This document shows, in pieces, positions 36,361 to 45,594 of a DNA stretch of 64,000 nt (its first letter is position 1; each line of letters starts with the position of its first letter). This DNA is from Lepidostoma basale (Eukaryota; Arthropoda; Insecta; Trichoptera; Lepidostomatidae): contig JAHDVF020001331.1 of assembly GCA_022606425.2 (NCBI GenBank), positions 347,527 through 411,526 of the forward strand. Reading direction: 5' to 3'. The notes below the pieces were generated by a model that saw only the letters and a list, made by a program, of their open reading frames with translations, made no database searches and was not told where the DNA came from. A program made the translations under genes and the position numbers.

Positions 36361-36722
36361 GAATAAGAAGAATGGGTGGGTGGATCACAATACAGGATTG
36401 CACTACAAGATCTATCACATAGCCTCTCCTTACCAACTCCTGTCCCACCTACAAGCTGGTAAACCCTGTTACGTCGAGCAATCTGACCCAAGATCTTGGT
36501 AACCATTCCCTTTGGAAACTCAGACGACAAGCGGGACAAAGGGGGCCAGGGAATAAAACAACCAACGTTGATGTCATGTATTGACAGCAGGATACATCGA
36601 CTACAGAAAACACTGCGGTGCAGAAGGCAAAGGAAACCACTGCGCTGTTTCTCCTTCGAAATCCATCAAATGTACAGGATGGACACGACCCTCAATCATG
36701 AGGAATACGACTGAGAAGAAGC
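36361..36722 (+). mobile_element. Conserved 3' extension of LINE family B
   Basis: The sequence after the B stop (GGGTGGGTGGATCACAATAC, CAAGCTGGTAAACCCTGTTA, CAACCAACGTTGATGTCATG, CGACTACAGAAAACACTGCG, TACAGGATGGACACGACCCT, then GAATACGACTGAGAAGAAG) is also attached to the B copy at 49930-50262 with few differences. No long frame is shared, so it is probably the 3' UTR or a second element fused to B. Confidence 0.65.
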
Positions 36723-36724
36723 AG

Positions 36725-36830
36725 AAAAAGTATGAATCTAGAGGTATATCAGAACAGAGGAGTATAGCGGTCCATCCTCTCTGCCTACCCCTCCTAGGAA
36801 ACGGTTTGATGGTTAGTTAGTTAGTTTAAT
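36725..36830 (+). mobile_element. LINE A 3' scrap with (TTAG)n tail
   Basis: TATGAATCTAGAGGTATATC, CCATCCTCTCTGCCTACCCC and GATGGTTAGTTAGTTAG, with TTTGATGG for CGTGATGG. Confidence 0.75.
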
Positions 36831-36867
36831 CAATGCAATACAAGTTTTTAAATCTCTTGAACCCGTC

Positions 36868-37170
36868 TTCTTCTTCTTTTTGTCTTGTCACATCTCCGTG
36901 GTGCATAGGGCCTCAAGAAACCTTCTCCACCCGACTCTATCGCGTGCCTGATGGCTATCATCATCCCAAGTGAGGCCTGCTACCTTAACCTCGTCCTACA
37001 GGGCTCTTCTCCAGGTGGCTCTAGGTCTGCCTCGCTCGGTCTCCCCATAGGGGACCAGTCTAGTGCTCCGTGAGCGATGCAGGCTGGGTTCCGTCTCAGA
37101 TTGTGACCGATCCACTGCCATTTGCGTCTAGCGTCTAGTCTACTTGTTCTCTAATTGGTTTTTCACCTGC
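36868..37170 (-). mobile_element. LINE family M 3' end with (GAA)n tail
   Basis: Minus strand: RRKWQWIGHNLRRNPACIAH, GALDWSPMGRPSEADLEPPG, then after a frame change GLTWDDSHQARDRVGWRRFL, EALCTTEM. (TTC)n at 36869-36880 is the tail. Distinct from A-F; seen once. Confidence 0.68.
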
Positions 37171-37369
37171 CATGGTCCAGAGAACGGCATATGACACTGT
37201 TTGGGGCTAATGAATATTGAGCGAAGGCACCTATTTATAAACACCTGAATTTTTGGAGCTTGAGCTTTCTCGAAATGATACTGGAACGCAATACAGGGCG
37301 AAGCATTGCGAAAGTGACGAACCCGTTAAACTTATTTTTGAAACATGTTCTAAAAACAACTTAAGTAAT

Positions 37370-37575
37370 TCATGATTTAATTGTATCTCAATAGAGACGA
37401 AGGTGCGAATTGGAAACTAAATATGGTTGATCAAGGTGTTTACAGGACTTATGACCTGTCATTGGTTGGGTTAAGCGCACGCTTCATGTAATTATAACAT
37501 TCCCCATTCCATATTTTTCTTTATGACCATGTAAGACAAATTTTTGGAAGTTGTATATATGTTACAAATCTATCT
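37370..37575 (+). repeat. Dispersed repeat P, copy 3
   Basis: AATTGTATCTCAATAGAGAC, GTTTACAGGACTTATGACCT, AACATTCCCCATTCC, TATGACCATGTAAGACAA: the same order as 15840-16075 in the opposite orientation. Confidence 0.6.
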
Positions 37576-38050
37576 AACTTAAGTAATGCTTCGGTAAAAA
37601 GTCGCTAGATGGCGCCTCGCTACCCAGAAGAGCTTTACCCAATAAATTGACTGCAATGAAACAAAAGAAATGTAAACAATGAGATTTATTCAAATCAATT
37701 CCTATAAATAGTTTCTTTGCTCTCACCGCACTAATATAATCACATTATAAAAAAAGTATTTTATCTGGTTCGTTGCAATTTCATCACTGCGCAGTCGCGA
37801 GCATGTTATTCTACCGCCTTCTTCGACTTTCATGCATTTTAGCATTCTAAATATATTTCTCACGTGATTTTTCACATGCGAATCAGTTATGATGTGACTT
37901 TTTAATTGGCTGACTCCGAAACAATCGGATTTGTATTCATTTCAACCCTCGAGTGACTGCGGCTTATCGCTATCGTGTATCGTGTCCAGGAGACCCCAAC
38001 GGAAATAATCCAAAGATTATATTGTAATTTCGTATGAAACACTTAATTTG
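37576..38050. other. Interval without recognised gene
   Basis: No long frame or window-internal repeat recognised. Confidence 0.35.
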
Positions 38051-38054
38051 TGGT

Positions 38055-38575
38055 GAAGCACTTCTTCTTCTTTCTTCGATGGCCCTACAGGCCATATCGA
38101 GTCTCCTGTCCTCCGCTTCGACCCTCCAATCTGACACTCGTAACAATTTCGCCCCATCTTTCCCAACTTCATCCTCCCATCGCAGCCTTGGTTGTCCAAT
38201 TGGTCTTCTACCACCTGAGTGCCACTCCAGCAATCTTTTGGGGTTCGCGATGACGGCATACTCTGCACGTGACCGGCCCATCTCAGTCTTTCAATCTGAC
38301 CTGTGTGGAGATACTGGGAGCTTTGTAAATATGGTACAGCACGTCATTATGCCGTACTCTCCAGCCTTCACCGTTATTCACAGGTCCCGTCAGAATTCTG
38401 CGCAGCACCCATCTCTCAAAAGTATCCAGTCACTCTGCGGATTTCGCTGTCATTTACCACGCCTCACATCCATAGGTCACTGTTCGGATGATTGTTTTAT
38501 ACAGGATGATTTTGGTTTTCCAGTGTACGTTTCTCGATTTGAGCGCTGGTAGTAGAGAGAATTGTGATTCTTCTT
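38055..38575 (-). mobile_element. LINE family F 3' part with (GAA)n tail
   Basis: Minus-strand frame 37970-38281 contains MGRSRAEYAVIANPKRLLEW, HSGGRRPIGQPRLRWEDEVG, KDGAKLLRVSDWRVEAEDRR and LDMACRAIEE. Upstream (38290-38570) VVTYGCEAW and ERLDTFERWVLRRIL-like blocks follow after a shift. It is one of the better F ends. Confidence 0.82.
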
Positions 38576-38604
38576 GTGAAGCACTTTTTAAAATAATTTT
38601 AAAA

Positions 38605-38672
38605 ATCGTTTTCTTCTTCTTCTTCGTCTTTTTCTTGTTATTCTTCGTCTTCTTCTTATCGTTCTTCAGAGG
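38605..38672. repeat. (TTC)n microsatellite
   Basis: Imperfect CTTCTTCTTCTTCGTC-type repeat. It may be a stranded (GAA)n LINE tail, since these tails are common here. Confidence 0.6.
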
Positions 38673-38702
38673 ATCACTACGAGACACACAAATGAGACGA
38701 GA

Positions 38703-38905
38703 TATTCCGTTATGCTGGAGAGGGTTCTGAAAAAGATTCTGAGGTATCTCTACATGAGGGAGTATGGTAGTTATCCGTGGCTCTATCCCACGGCATTTCT
38801 TTTAGGAATGCTCGGAACTAATTCTTTACAGCTTCGAAGAGATGGGCATCTCATTACCCATTTCTTAAATTACACAGTGGATATTTCGAGAACTCGGCCG
38901 TGCTA
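38703..38905 (+). mobile_element. CR1-like LINE G internal fragment
   Basis: Plus strand: MLERVLKKILRYLYMREYGS, YPWLYPTAFLLGMLGTNSLQ, LRRDGHLITHFLNYTVDISR. It starts at the same codon as the G copy at 33469 and is joined at 38910 to repeat R. Confidence 0.78.
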
Positions 38906-38910
38906 GTTAG

Positions 38911-39085
38911 ACCAGTCTGTCGATGCCAGCGAGCCTGGTGAAATCGGTCGCTGTCTAATTAAAGGCAAAAATGGAAGTAGTTAAAAAAAAACATCGTTTT
39001 ATTTAATTATTATTTAAAATGAACTTCCATCAAGAGATTTCAGTAAAATCATTTGATTATCTTAAAAAGTATTTTTAATTCCCAA
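38911..39085 (+). repeat. Repeat R with type a stem-loop
   Basis: ACCAGTCTGTCGATGCCAGC, GAGCCTGGTGAAATCGGTCG, then AAAAATGGAAGTAGTTAAAA, TTTAAAATGAACTTCCATCA and AAATCATTTGATTATC. It is the most complete copy. CCAGT before and the ATCGG/ACTGG after the loop can also pair in other copies. Confidence 0.6.
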
Positions 39086-39462
39086 AGTATATCAGTTGGT
39101 TCATGTTAACATAGTTCTTGTTTTGACCCCAAGTGGTCACCGCGGTGTTTCGATGTTTAATGAGCTTTTAATGCTAATATATGCAGTTCCACAGTGTAGA
39201 ATCCTTGGCGGGGATAGAACTCCGTCACACTACCGGCAAGCACGACACAGACTGTCTACTCATAATCATTAATTCAAATCAAACCACAATTGCTGTGGTA
39301 CGTATGTCAATCTGGAATACGTAATTCAGAATTCATTCATGAAGAGGAATTATATAAATAATTATTTTAAAAATCAATAACTTACCTAACATTTGAAAAT
39401 TTCCAAAAACATTAATTTCGCAGTATATCTTCCTGCAACTGATTTCCTTGTCTCTCCTGGTT
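39086..39462. other. Interval without recognised gene
   Basis: AT-rich and unassigned. GAACTCCGTCACACTACCGG at 39218 has the look of a tRNA B-box region in reverse but no SINE body was found. Confidence 0.3.
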
Positions 39463-39696
39463 CTCTCATGGTGCCTATCCGAAAGAGATAAGCGGAGACT
39501 AGAGGCTTTTGAGATGTGGTCCTATAGAAGACTATTAGGAATTTCCTGGAGAGACCACATCACGAATGAGGAGGTTCTTCAAAGAATCGAAGGAGGAAGG
39601 CACCTGCTCAGGACCTTGTCCGAAAGGCGTGCAAGATGGATCGGCCATGTAATACGACAAGAAGGCCTCTTGCATGCCATAATGGAGGGTATCAAA
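39463..39696 (+). mobile_element. LINE family E, first part, split by CR1
   Basis: Frame 39448-39780 holds CLSERDKRRLEAFEMWSYRR, LLGISWRDHITNEEVLQRIE, LLRTLSERRARWIGHVIRQE and GLLHAIMEG, then runs into the insert. The E copy resumes at 39921. Confidence 0.85.
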
Positions 39697-39920
39697 TCAA
39701 ATCAAATTAATTTATTAACTCAAAAGACATTACAAACAAAATGTTTAAGGCATCTTTTAAGTACAGGTAAAATATTATAAAAATACAACAAAGTACCAGG
39801 AACGCATTAGAGATAGTTCGACATTAGGAAGACAAGATACTTTCTAAAGTCAAGAGAATTTGTCACCAGAACGTACCTTAACTTATAAAAAAGACGTCGA
39901 TCTCCGAGGAGACCGCGTTC
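39697..39920 (-). mobile_element. CR1-like LINE G inserted in LINE E
   Basis: CAAATCAAATCAAATTAATT and TAAAAGACATTACAAAC-like 3' UTR, then minus-strand coding for the SSEIDVFxI region (plus strand GACGTCGATCTCCGAGGAGA). Only the last ~220 bp were copied. Any target duplication is 2-3 bp at most. Confidence 0.8.
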
Positions 39921-40110
39921 ATAATGACCGAGGGGACAAACTCTAGGGGACGCCCACGCCGAGAGTACCTGGAGGACTTGTTGGTGGACGTGCGCTGCTC
40001 ATCATATGCAGATTTCAAAAGAGCCGCACAAGACAGGGAAGAATGGAAGAGAAGAATAGAAGAAATTGCTGCAAACCAATCCCAGGATTGAAACTTTCTA
40101 ACTAACCTGG
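39921..40110 (+). mobile_element. LINE family E, second part
   Basis: ATGACCGAGGGGACAAACTC continues MTEGTNSRGRPRREYLEDLL, VDVRCSSYADFKRAAQDREE, WKRRIEEIAANQSQD, stop, then AACTTTCTAACTAACCTGG. Removing 39697-39920 restores the colinear order of the family. Confidence 0.85.
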
Positions 40111-40159
40111 TGCTAAAACCAAATAGTTAATATTTCATAGAACCTTTTAATAGTAGCAG

Positions 40160-40305
40160 AAATGCGAACCTTGCGCTCCATTGCAGGCAGAGTCTTCAGA
40201 GATCGGATCAGAAATGAGACGATGAGGTCTGTCTGTGATTTTGAGGACATGGTAAGATGGGGAAGAAGCAAAATGCGCTTTTGGAGAGATCATGTGGACC
40301 GCACG
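40160..40305 (+). mobile_element. LINE family D fragment, head-to-head partner
   Basis: MRTLRSIAGRVFRDRIRNET, MRSVCDFEDMVRWGRSKMRF, WRDHVDRTE on the plus strand, fused at 40305 to another D copy on the opposite strand. Confidence 0.78.
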
Positions 40306-40662
40306 GAGAATACACTTATTCTTTTTCCTCTTTTAATAGATCCGTGGATGGCGTCGAGGTCTCCTGGGACACAGAACTCCAACTGTCTCGCCATCTATTC
40401 GCAGGTCTTCCGGGTTGGCGGGTTCCCATTGGCACGTTGTTTGCGGCTGCTTGGGGGAGTCTATCGTCGCTCATTCGTTCTACGTGATCGCGCCAGAAGC
40501 GTCTTCTTTTCCTGCCCCATCTGACAATATCTTCGGTATCGCAGGTCTCACGTATTACTGTGTTTCTGATTTTGTCCCTCAGTGTTTTGCCCAGAATAGC
40601 GCGAAGTGTCTTCATTTCGGCGGTTCGTAGTAGTGCTTTGATTCTATTTGTGTCAATCATAA
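40306..40662 (-). mobile_element. LINE family D 3' end
   Basis: Minus-strand frame 40316-40660: MIDTNRIKALLRTAEMKTLR, AILGKTLRDKIRNTVIRETC, DTEDIVRWGRKRRRFWRDHV, LPQAAANNVPMGTRQPGRPA, NRWRDSWSSVSQETSTPSTD, with an A/G-rich tail (plus strand TCTTTTTCCTCTTTT). The 114-codon frame is intact. Confidence 0.82.
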
Positions 40663-40689
40663 GTCATTATTGGTCTGACACATGTCTTA

Positions 40690-41475
40690 TGTCTTAGAGA
40701 AAATACACGAATTGCAAAAAATCTTAGAGAAAATACAATGTGTAATTCTATTTATTCTAAGAAAAAACAGTGTTTTAAAAATAACCAACTTATCAAGCCG
40801 TGTTTACAAGATATGGAAAAATGTAGAAATCATCGAAGGGTTGTGCTGGAAACAAAATAAATGGTGCACTCAAAACCAACACTGCAAATAGAATCACATC
40901 GACTCAAACGACAAGATGGTAGTGCACAATGGGGTTCTAGTGCCGACCCTTATGACGAATTTGTTATGCATTAAATCACTGTTTTTAAGTTTTTCACTCA
41001 AAACTAAAAAACAGTGTATAAATGCATAAACACTGTTTTTTTCAGGTTTTCACTCAACATTAAAAACAATATTTTATGCATAAAACACTGTTTTTCAGGT
41101 TTTTCATCCAACATTTACCAAAAAAGTGTTTTTATGAAAAAAAAACACTGTTTTCAAGATTTTCGTTCAACACTTAAAACGGTATGTAAAGCCCTGAAGA
41201 AGTTCGCATAGAGCGAAACCGGTAGGCCCTCAACCTCACAAATAAACTGGTTGTATACCAAGTACAAAAAGTGTTTAATTAAATGTTAATTAAAACAGTG
41301 TTTAATGCCCAAAAACACTGTTTTTCAGGTTTTCACTAAACACAAAAAAACAATATTTAAGGCATAAAAACACCTTTTATTTCAGGTTTTCACTCAACAC
41401 TAAAAAACATTGTTTTAAAACATACAAACACTGTTTTATGTAAATAAAAAAAACACTGTTTTTTGTTTTAATTCG
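40690..41475. repeat. AT-rich tandem array, CACTGTTTTT...AAAAACAGTG units
   Basis: Units of about 54 bp: AAACACTGTTTTTCAGG, TTTTCACTCAACA, TTAAAAACAGTGTTTTATGC ATAA. Three good units at 40975-41140 are followed by the type b stem-loop (41194-41223), then two more at 41300-41425. Each unit can pair with itself, and the array recurs inverted at 42135-42365. Confidence 0.7.
41194..41223 (+). other. CTGAAGA...GAAACCGGT stem-loop (type b) inside array
   Basis: CTGAAGA, A, GTTC-GCATA-GAGC, GAAACCGGT: the same design as 21661-21690 (CTGANGA, one A, 4-5 bp stem, GAAACCGGT) with a different stem sequence, so the pairing is supported by covariation between the two copies. Confidence 0.55.
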
Positions 41476-42060
41476 TCGTTATATTTAAGTGTTTCATCTA
41501 AATTCATATAATATCTCTTTTGTTTAATTCTTTTCATTAATGAATCCGAGTAACATGCTACCGAGTAGCCTTTCCCCGGCAATAAAAACCTACTTTAGAG
41601 TGGTTAAGTATCCATAAATTCACTTAAGTATAATTTATTACTGAATTATAATTTCTCTCGATTGTGCATTGCGTTCATTTTGAGTTTGCATGTACCTTCT
41701 CATTAAAAACTCGTGAAAAAATATATTTGCATTCGCATACAAGGGGGAGAAAAATAAACACAAATTGAAATTATAGCCAGTTAAAAAAAAAGTAATAATA
41801 TTGTTTACATAATTCAACAATTATCACAGTAGAATTGCTATGTTATTAAATTTATGCAAAAAAATATTAAATTTAATAACAATCATCTCTCCGACGGGAT
41901 AGGCAGAAATAGTTAACAAAACACCATTAATTCTTGACATAAACTCGCTTTAAGGTGATAACATCACTAAAACGTCACTTTGAAAGTAAGCATATTATTA
42001 TTATCACTGTTAAAATTTAAAACACTATTATAATGTCACAATTTCTTTTTATTCAGTGAG
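41476..42060. other. AT-rich spacer between inverted arrays
   Basis: No gene seen. A 36-bp scrap of the LINE A end (CTCTCCGACGGGATAGGCAG) lies at 41885. Confidence 0.4.
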
Positions 42061-42067
42061 AGTGTCG

Positions 42068-42365
42068 CGACAGCTGTTTCGCCAACTGATATTTGCATCA
42101 TTAGGTGTTACAATAAACTGGTATAAATTTATTATTTACATAAAACAGTGTTTTTATGCTTTAAAACACCGTTTTTTTAGTGCTGAGTGAAAACCTGGAA
42201 AACAGTGTTTTTGTGCAATAAACACTGTTTTTATGTCTTGAGTGAAATCCTAAAAAAACAGTGTTTTATGCATAACATATTGTTTTTTTTAGTGATTAGT
42301 GAAAAGCTGGAAAACAGTGTTTTATGCATAAAACATTGTTTTTAATGTTGAGTGAAAACCAGTAA
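42068..42365. repeat. Inverted counterpart of the AT-rich array, with type c motif
   Basis: 42068-42104 holds the type c motif in reverse (GACAGCTGTTTCGCCAACTG). 42135-42365 holds units ACAGTGTTTTTATGCTTTAA, TAGTGCTGAGTGAAAACC, GGAAAACAGTGTTTTTGTGC, i.e. the same unit as 40975-41425 on the opposite strand. Confidence 0.65.
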
Positions 42366-42429
42366 TAATGTTGAAGTACGTATATCATAGTGTTTCGGCC
42401 AAAACAATGGACTATTATCATTATTATAT

Positions 42430-42625
42430 TCTGTAACTTCCTCGACATTCACACAATGTGTCTTGTACACACGTCGATTTCTCCGACTCTTCACGTGGCC
42501 GACATTAAATATTTCATTTAGGTATTTGTTCGTGCCACGTATTCTTCGGTCTACCTATATTTCTTGTTCTATTTACATCGTTAACGTGTAGGTACTTTTT
42601 TACCATGATTTTGTTCATTCATTAT
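42430..42625 (-). mobile_element. LINE family A fragment
   Basis: CTTCCTCGACATTCACACAA, CACGTGGCCGACATTAAATA, CTATTTACATCGTTAACGTG: A C-terminal part on the minus strand, tail missing. It starts a run of A pieces in alternating orientation. Confidence 0.7.
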
Positions 42626-42639
42626 TTCAACTAAGGCAA

Positions 42640-43126
42640 ATATGGCAGTACATAATGGAGTTCTAGTGCCAACCCTTATATATGCAAGTGAAGCTTGGAG
42701 CTAGCAAAAAATGATGAAAGTAGGATAAATGCCGTATCACTGATACTCTTTTAAAAAAACGATATATGTTAGAATATGTACCAAACGACGAAATAAAGAA
42801 GTCACGTTAGGAAGATGATTGCATCACAAGTAAAATTAAAAATGGATGGTTTGGACATATGGAACGAATGGACGAGAAAAGAATAGTTAAAATGCTCTAT
42901 ACAAGCAGTATGAGAGGAAAGAGAAGCCGTGGAAGACCAAGGAAACCACGGCATGACCAAATTAATCAAAAACTGAAAGGCGGCCACATTCAAAGTCGGA
43001 AGAATCGACGAGAATGCATGTTACGATGTATGAATGTGGAGGAATCTAGATATGTATGTTGGGACAGAACGGTATGGTTGTCTATCCTCCCTGCCTACCC
43101 CTCCAGAGAAACGGCGTGATGGTGAG
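42640..43126 (+). mobile_element. LINE family A 3' half (LYTSS subgroup)
   Basis: From GVLVPTLIYASEAW on; frame 42859-43119 reads MERMDEKRIVKMLYTSSMRG, KRSRGRPRKPRHDQINQKLK, RECMLRCMNVEESRYVCWDR, SILPAYPSRETA, stop, GGCGTGATGG. The tail is not preserved as a repeat. Confidence 0.8.
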
Positions 43127-43135
43127 TTCGTTTTT

Positions 43136-43305
43136 TTATTTCCATGTGTCTAAACCATCTTAATGTTCCTTTCATTGTTATGTTCATAACACTTTTATTC
43201 GCACCGCATTCACTTCTTATATTTTCATTCGACACTCTGTCATAAACAGTTTTTCCACACATTCGTCGAAGAGATTTCATTTCTACTGCATCATATATAC
43301 TCGTA
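43136..43305 (-). mobile_element. LINE family A fragment
   Basis: The minus strand encodes MKSLRRMCGKTVYDRVSNEN, IRSECGANKSVMNITMKGTL, RWFRHME. No tail. Confidence 0.75.
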
Positions 43306-43311
43306 TTATAT

Positions 43312-43545
43312 GATATAAATGGAACTAGAAATAGAGGAAGACCAAGGAAAACAAGGCACGTTCAAATAAATCAAATATTTAATGTCGCCCACGCGAGGAG
43401 TCGGAGAAATCGACGTGCGTGCATGACAAGATGTACGAATTTTGAGGAATCGAGATAAATATGTCATGATAGAAAATTAGGCAGTCCATTATTTCTGCCT
43501 ACCCCTTCGGGGAGAAGGCGTGATAATGAGTTAGTTAGTTTTACA
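43312..43545 (+). mobile_element. LINE family A 3' end with TTAG tail
   Basis: GATATAAATGGAACTAGAAA through GAAATCGACGTGCGTGCATG to GGCGTGATAATGAGTTAGTTAG. The preceding minus-strand piece ends where this begins in the family order, consistent with a 5'-inverted single insertion. Confidence 0.75.
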
Positions 43546-43599
43546 ATCAATTTTTTTTTATAATACAAAGTTTCATATAGCATTTTATTCACGTACCGA

Positions 43600-44350
43600 T
43601 TATATTTTCTTCTGACTTGCATCTAAAATACTTACTTAATACGTATTCTCGTCCATTGTTTTGACATTGAACATGGCCGTGAAGCAATTCATTTTACAAT
43701 TCCATGTTTTCTTTGACATTTCTTAATTATATTTTTATATTCACACTGTATATTACAAATGTTTAATCATTCTTCCTTCATCCATTATTTCTGTCTGTTC
43801 AAACCATCATAAACCTTTTTTCAAATTCCTTATGGCGTATTTATGCTTTATATTCTATTCTTATATCTTTGTTTTGCATTTTATATACCTGATTTAATAA
43901 TCTACGCCCATTTTTAATAGTACTGGCTAGAATTGAAGGACTTAAATAAGTGTTAGTTAATTTAATTTTGCATTTCAAAATACATATATTATGAATTATT
44001 CAAATAAATTAGATAAAAACATGAATATGTATAAGAAAAATATTTCTTAACTTGTACTGCCATCTAGCGTCATAAAATATTATATTCTCTTTGACTTGTG
44101 TAGTTCTGTAATAAATAATTCGGAATATTTACTGCCTCCGTTAATGGGATTTATTGGAAATGTTTCTATATAAAAACAATAGATGTCTCTAATTTCACAA
44201 ACGTTATGGATGAAGTTTTGAAATGGTTAGTTTCTTAGCTAATACGTGTTTTAGTAATTTACCGATAGGTGTCGTTAATATGAATTTTATTTTAGGTGAT
44301 CATATCGCACCGTGAATTGTCTATTTTTACTTTTATTATTCATCTGTATA
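43600..44350. other. Very degenerate A-like sequence, then unassigned AT-rich DNA
   Basis: 43640-43900 keeps a faint minus-strand A order (GACATTGAACATGGCCGTGA, CTGTTCAAACCATCATAAAC). 43900-44350 has no recognised content. Confidence 0.35.
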
Positions 44351-44353
44351 TTA

Positions 44354-44594
44354 TGAGGACCGTTTTCACAAAGCGAAATATCTACAAAATGTAAAGTTTT
44401 CAGGAGAAGGATTTTTCATGTTAAAAATAATACGTTTTGTATGAAATCGCGATATTTGAACCGCTACAACTTCGCACATATACCGTATTGTTCAAATTTT
44501 ATTTCACCAATCGATAGAGCTCACATGGAAGAACCCATTTCCATAAAAAAAACTTTTTTTTTGTAGAAATTTCACTTTGTGAAAACGGTTCTCA
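44354..44594. mobile_element. 241-bp MITE with 35-bp TIRs and TA duplication
   Basis: The left end TGAGGACCGTTTTCACAAAG then CGAAATATCTACAAAA matches the reverse complement of the right end TGAGAACCGTTTTCACAAAG then TGAAATTTCTACAAAA with three mismatches in about 35. TA flanks both sides (44352-44353, 44595-44596). There is no coding capacity. TA duplication and size fit a Tc1/mariner-superfamily MITE. Confidence 0.8.
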
Positions 44595-44684
44595 TATGAT
44601 ATAAGTAAAGTTGATCTTCTTGAGATTTTCAAAAATTCTTTTTTTGGGGCTGGTTTAATTGTTTATACTTTTAAGAATACATTG

Positions 44685-45190
44685 ACCGTGTACAGTGGAG
44701 TTCTTGTACCGACCCTTATGGAAGTGAAGCATGGAACTGGCAAAAGAATTATGAAAGTAAAACAAATGCAACAGAAATTATATCTCTTAGACGAATGTGT
44801 GTTAAATCTGTTAAATGCAAATACCAGATGTGGCAATTAAATTCCGAGAATTCAGTTACGGCGTGCGAACCGGCAACACGGCAATACAAGTATTATTAAC
44901 AAAATAACGAAAGGATCATCAGGATCGCATTAAGATGGTTTCGACACATGGAAAGAATGAATGGTGAAGAAGGTGGTGAAGAAGGTATATGTAAACGTGA
45001 ACGGAGCTAGAAAAAGAGGAAGACCGAGGAAAACGTAATACGATCAAATCAATCAAATGTTAAATGTCGGTCACGTGAGGAGTCGCGCATGACACGATGT
45101 ATGAATGTAGAGAAAGCGAGAGAAGAGTGTGGCGGTCCCTTCTTTATACCTACCCCTGCGGTGAGACGGCGTAATGGTTAGTTTAGGTTA
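44685..45190 (+). mobile_element. LINE family A 3' part
   Basis: From SGVLVPTLMEVKHGTGK (frame-shifted) through ISLRRMCVKSVKCK, GSSGSH-like, RGRPRKT*YDQIN to GACGGCGTAATGGTTAG. A second A fragment follows in tandem. Confidence 0.72.
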
Positions 45191-45191
45191 G

Positions 45192-45549
45192 AATAATGAA
45201 AGTAAAACAAATGCATCAGAAATTAGATCCCTTTGACGAATGTGTGATTAATCTGTTTATATAAATATAAGAAGCGAATGCATTGCGAATGAAAGTGTTA
45301 TGAACAAAATAACGAAAGGATCATTAAGATGGTTTCGTCAAATGGAAATAATGATTGAAAGGTGGTATGATCAAATCAATCAAATATTAAATATCGGCCG
45401 CGTGCGGAGTCGGAGAAATTGACATGACACGATGTATGAATGTCGAGGAATCGAAAGAAGTATGCCAGGAAAGAACGGTGTGGCGGTCCATTCTTTCTGC
45501 CTACCACTTCGGGGAGACGCCGTGATGGTCAATTAGTTTGTTAGTTAGA
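45192..45549 (+). mobile_element. LINE family A 3' part, tandem neighbour
   Basis: AATGAAAGTAAAACAAATGC repeats 44751 of the previous copy. It continues KITKGSLRWFRQMEIMI, with a deletion to WYDQINQILNIG, then GACGCCGTGATGGTCAATTAG. The two copies share the mutated block TCCTTTGACGAATGTGTGAT / TTAGACGAATGTGTGTTAA, so they may be a segmental duplicate. Confidence 0.7.
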
Positions 45550-45594
45550 ATATTTTAAACGATTAAATATTCCAAAATTCAGATTATTTCCGAA

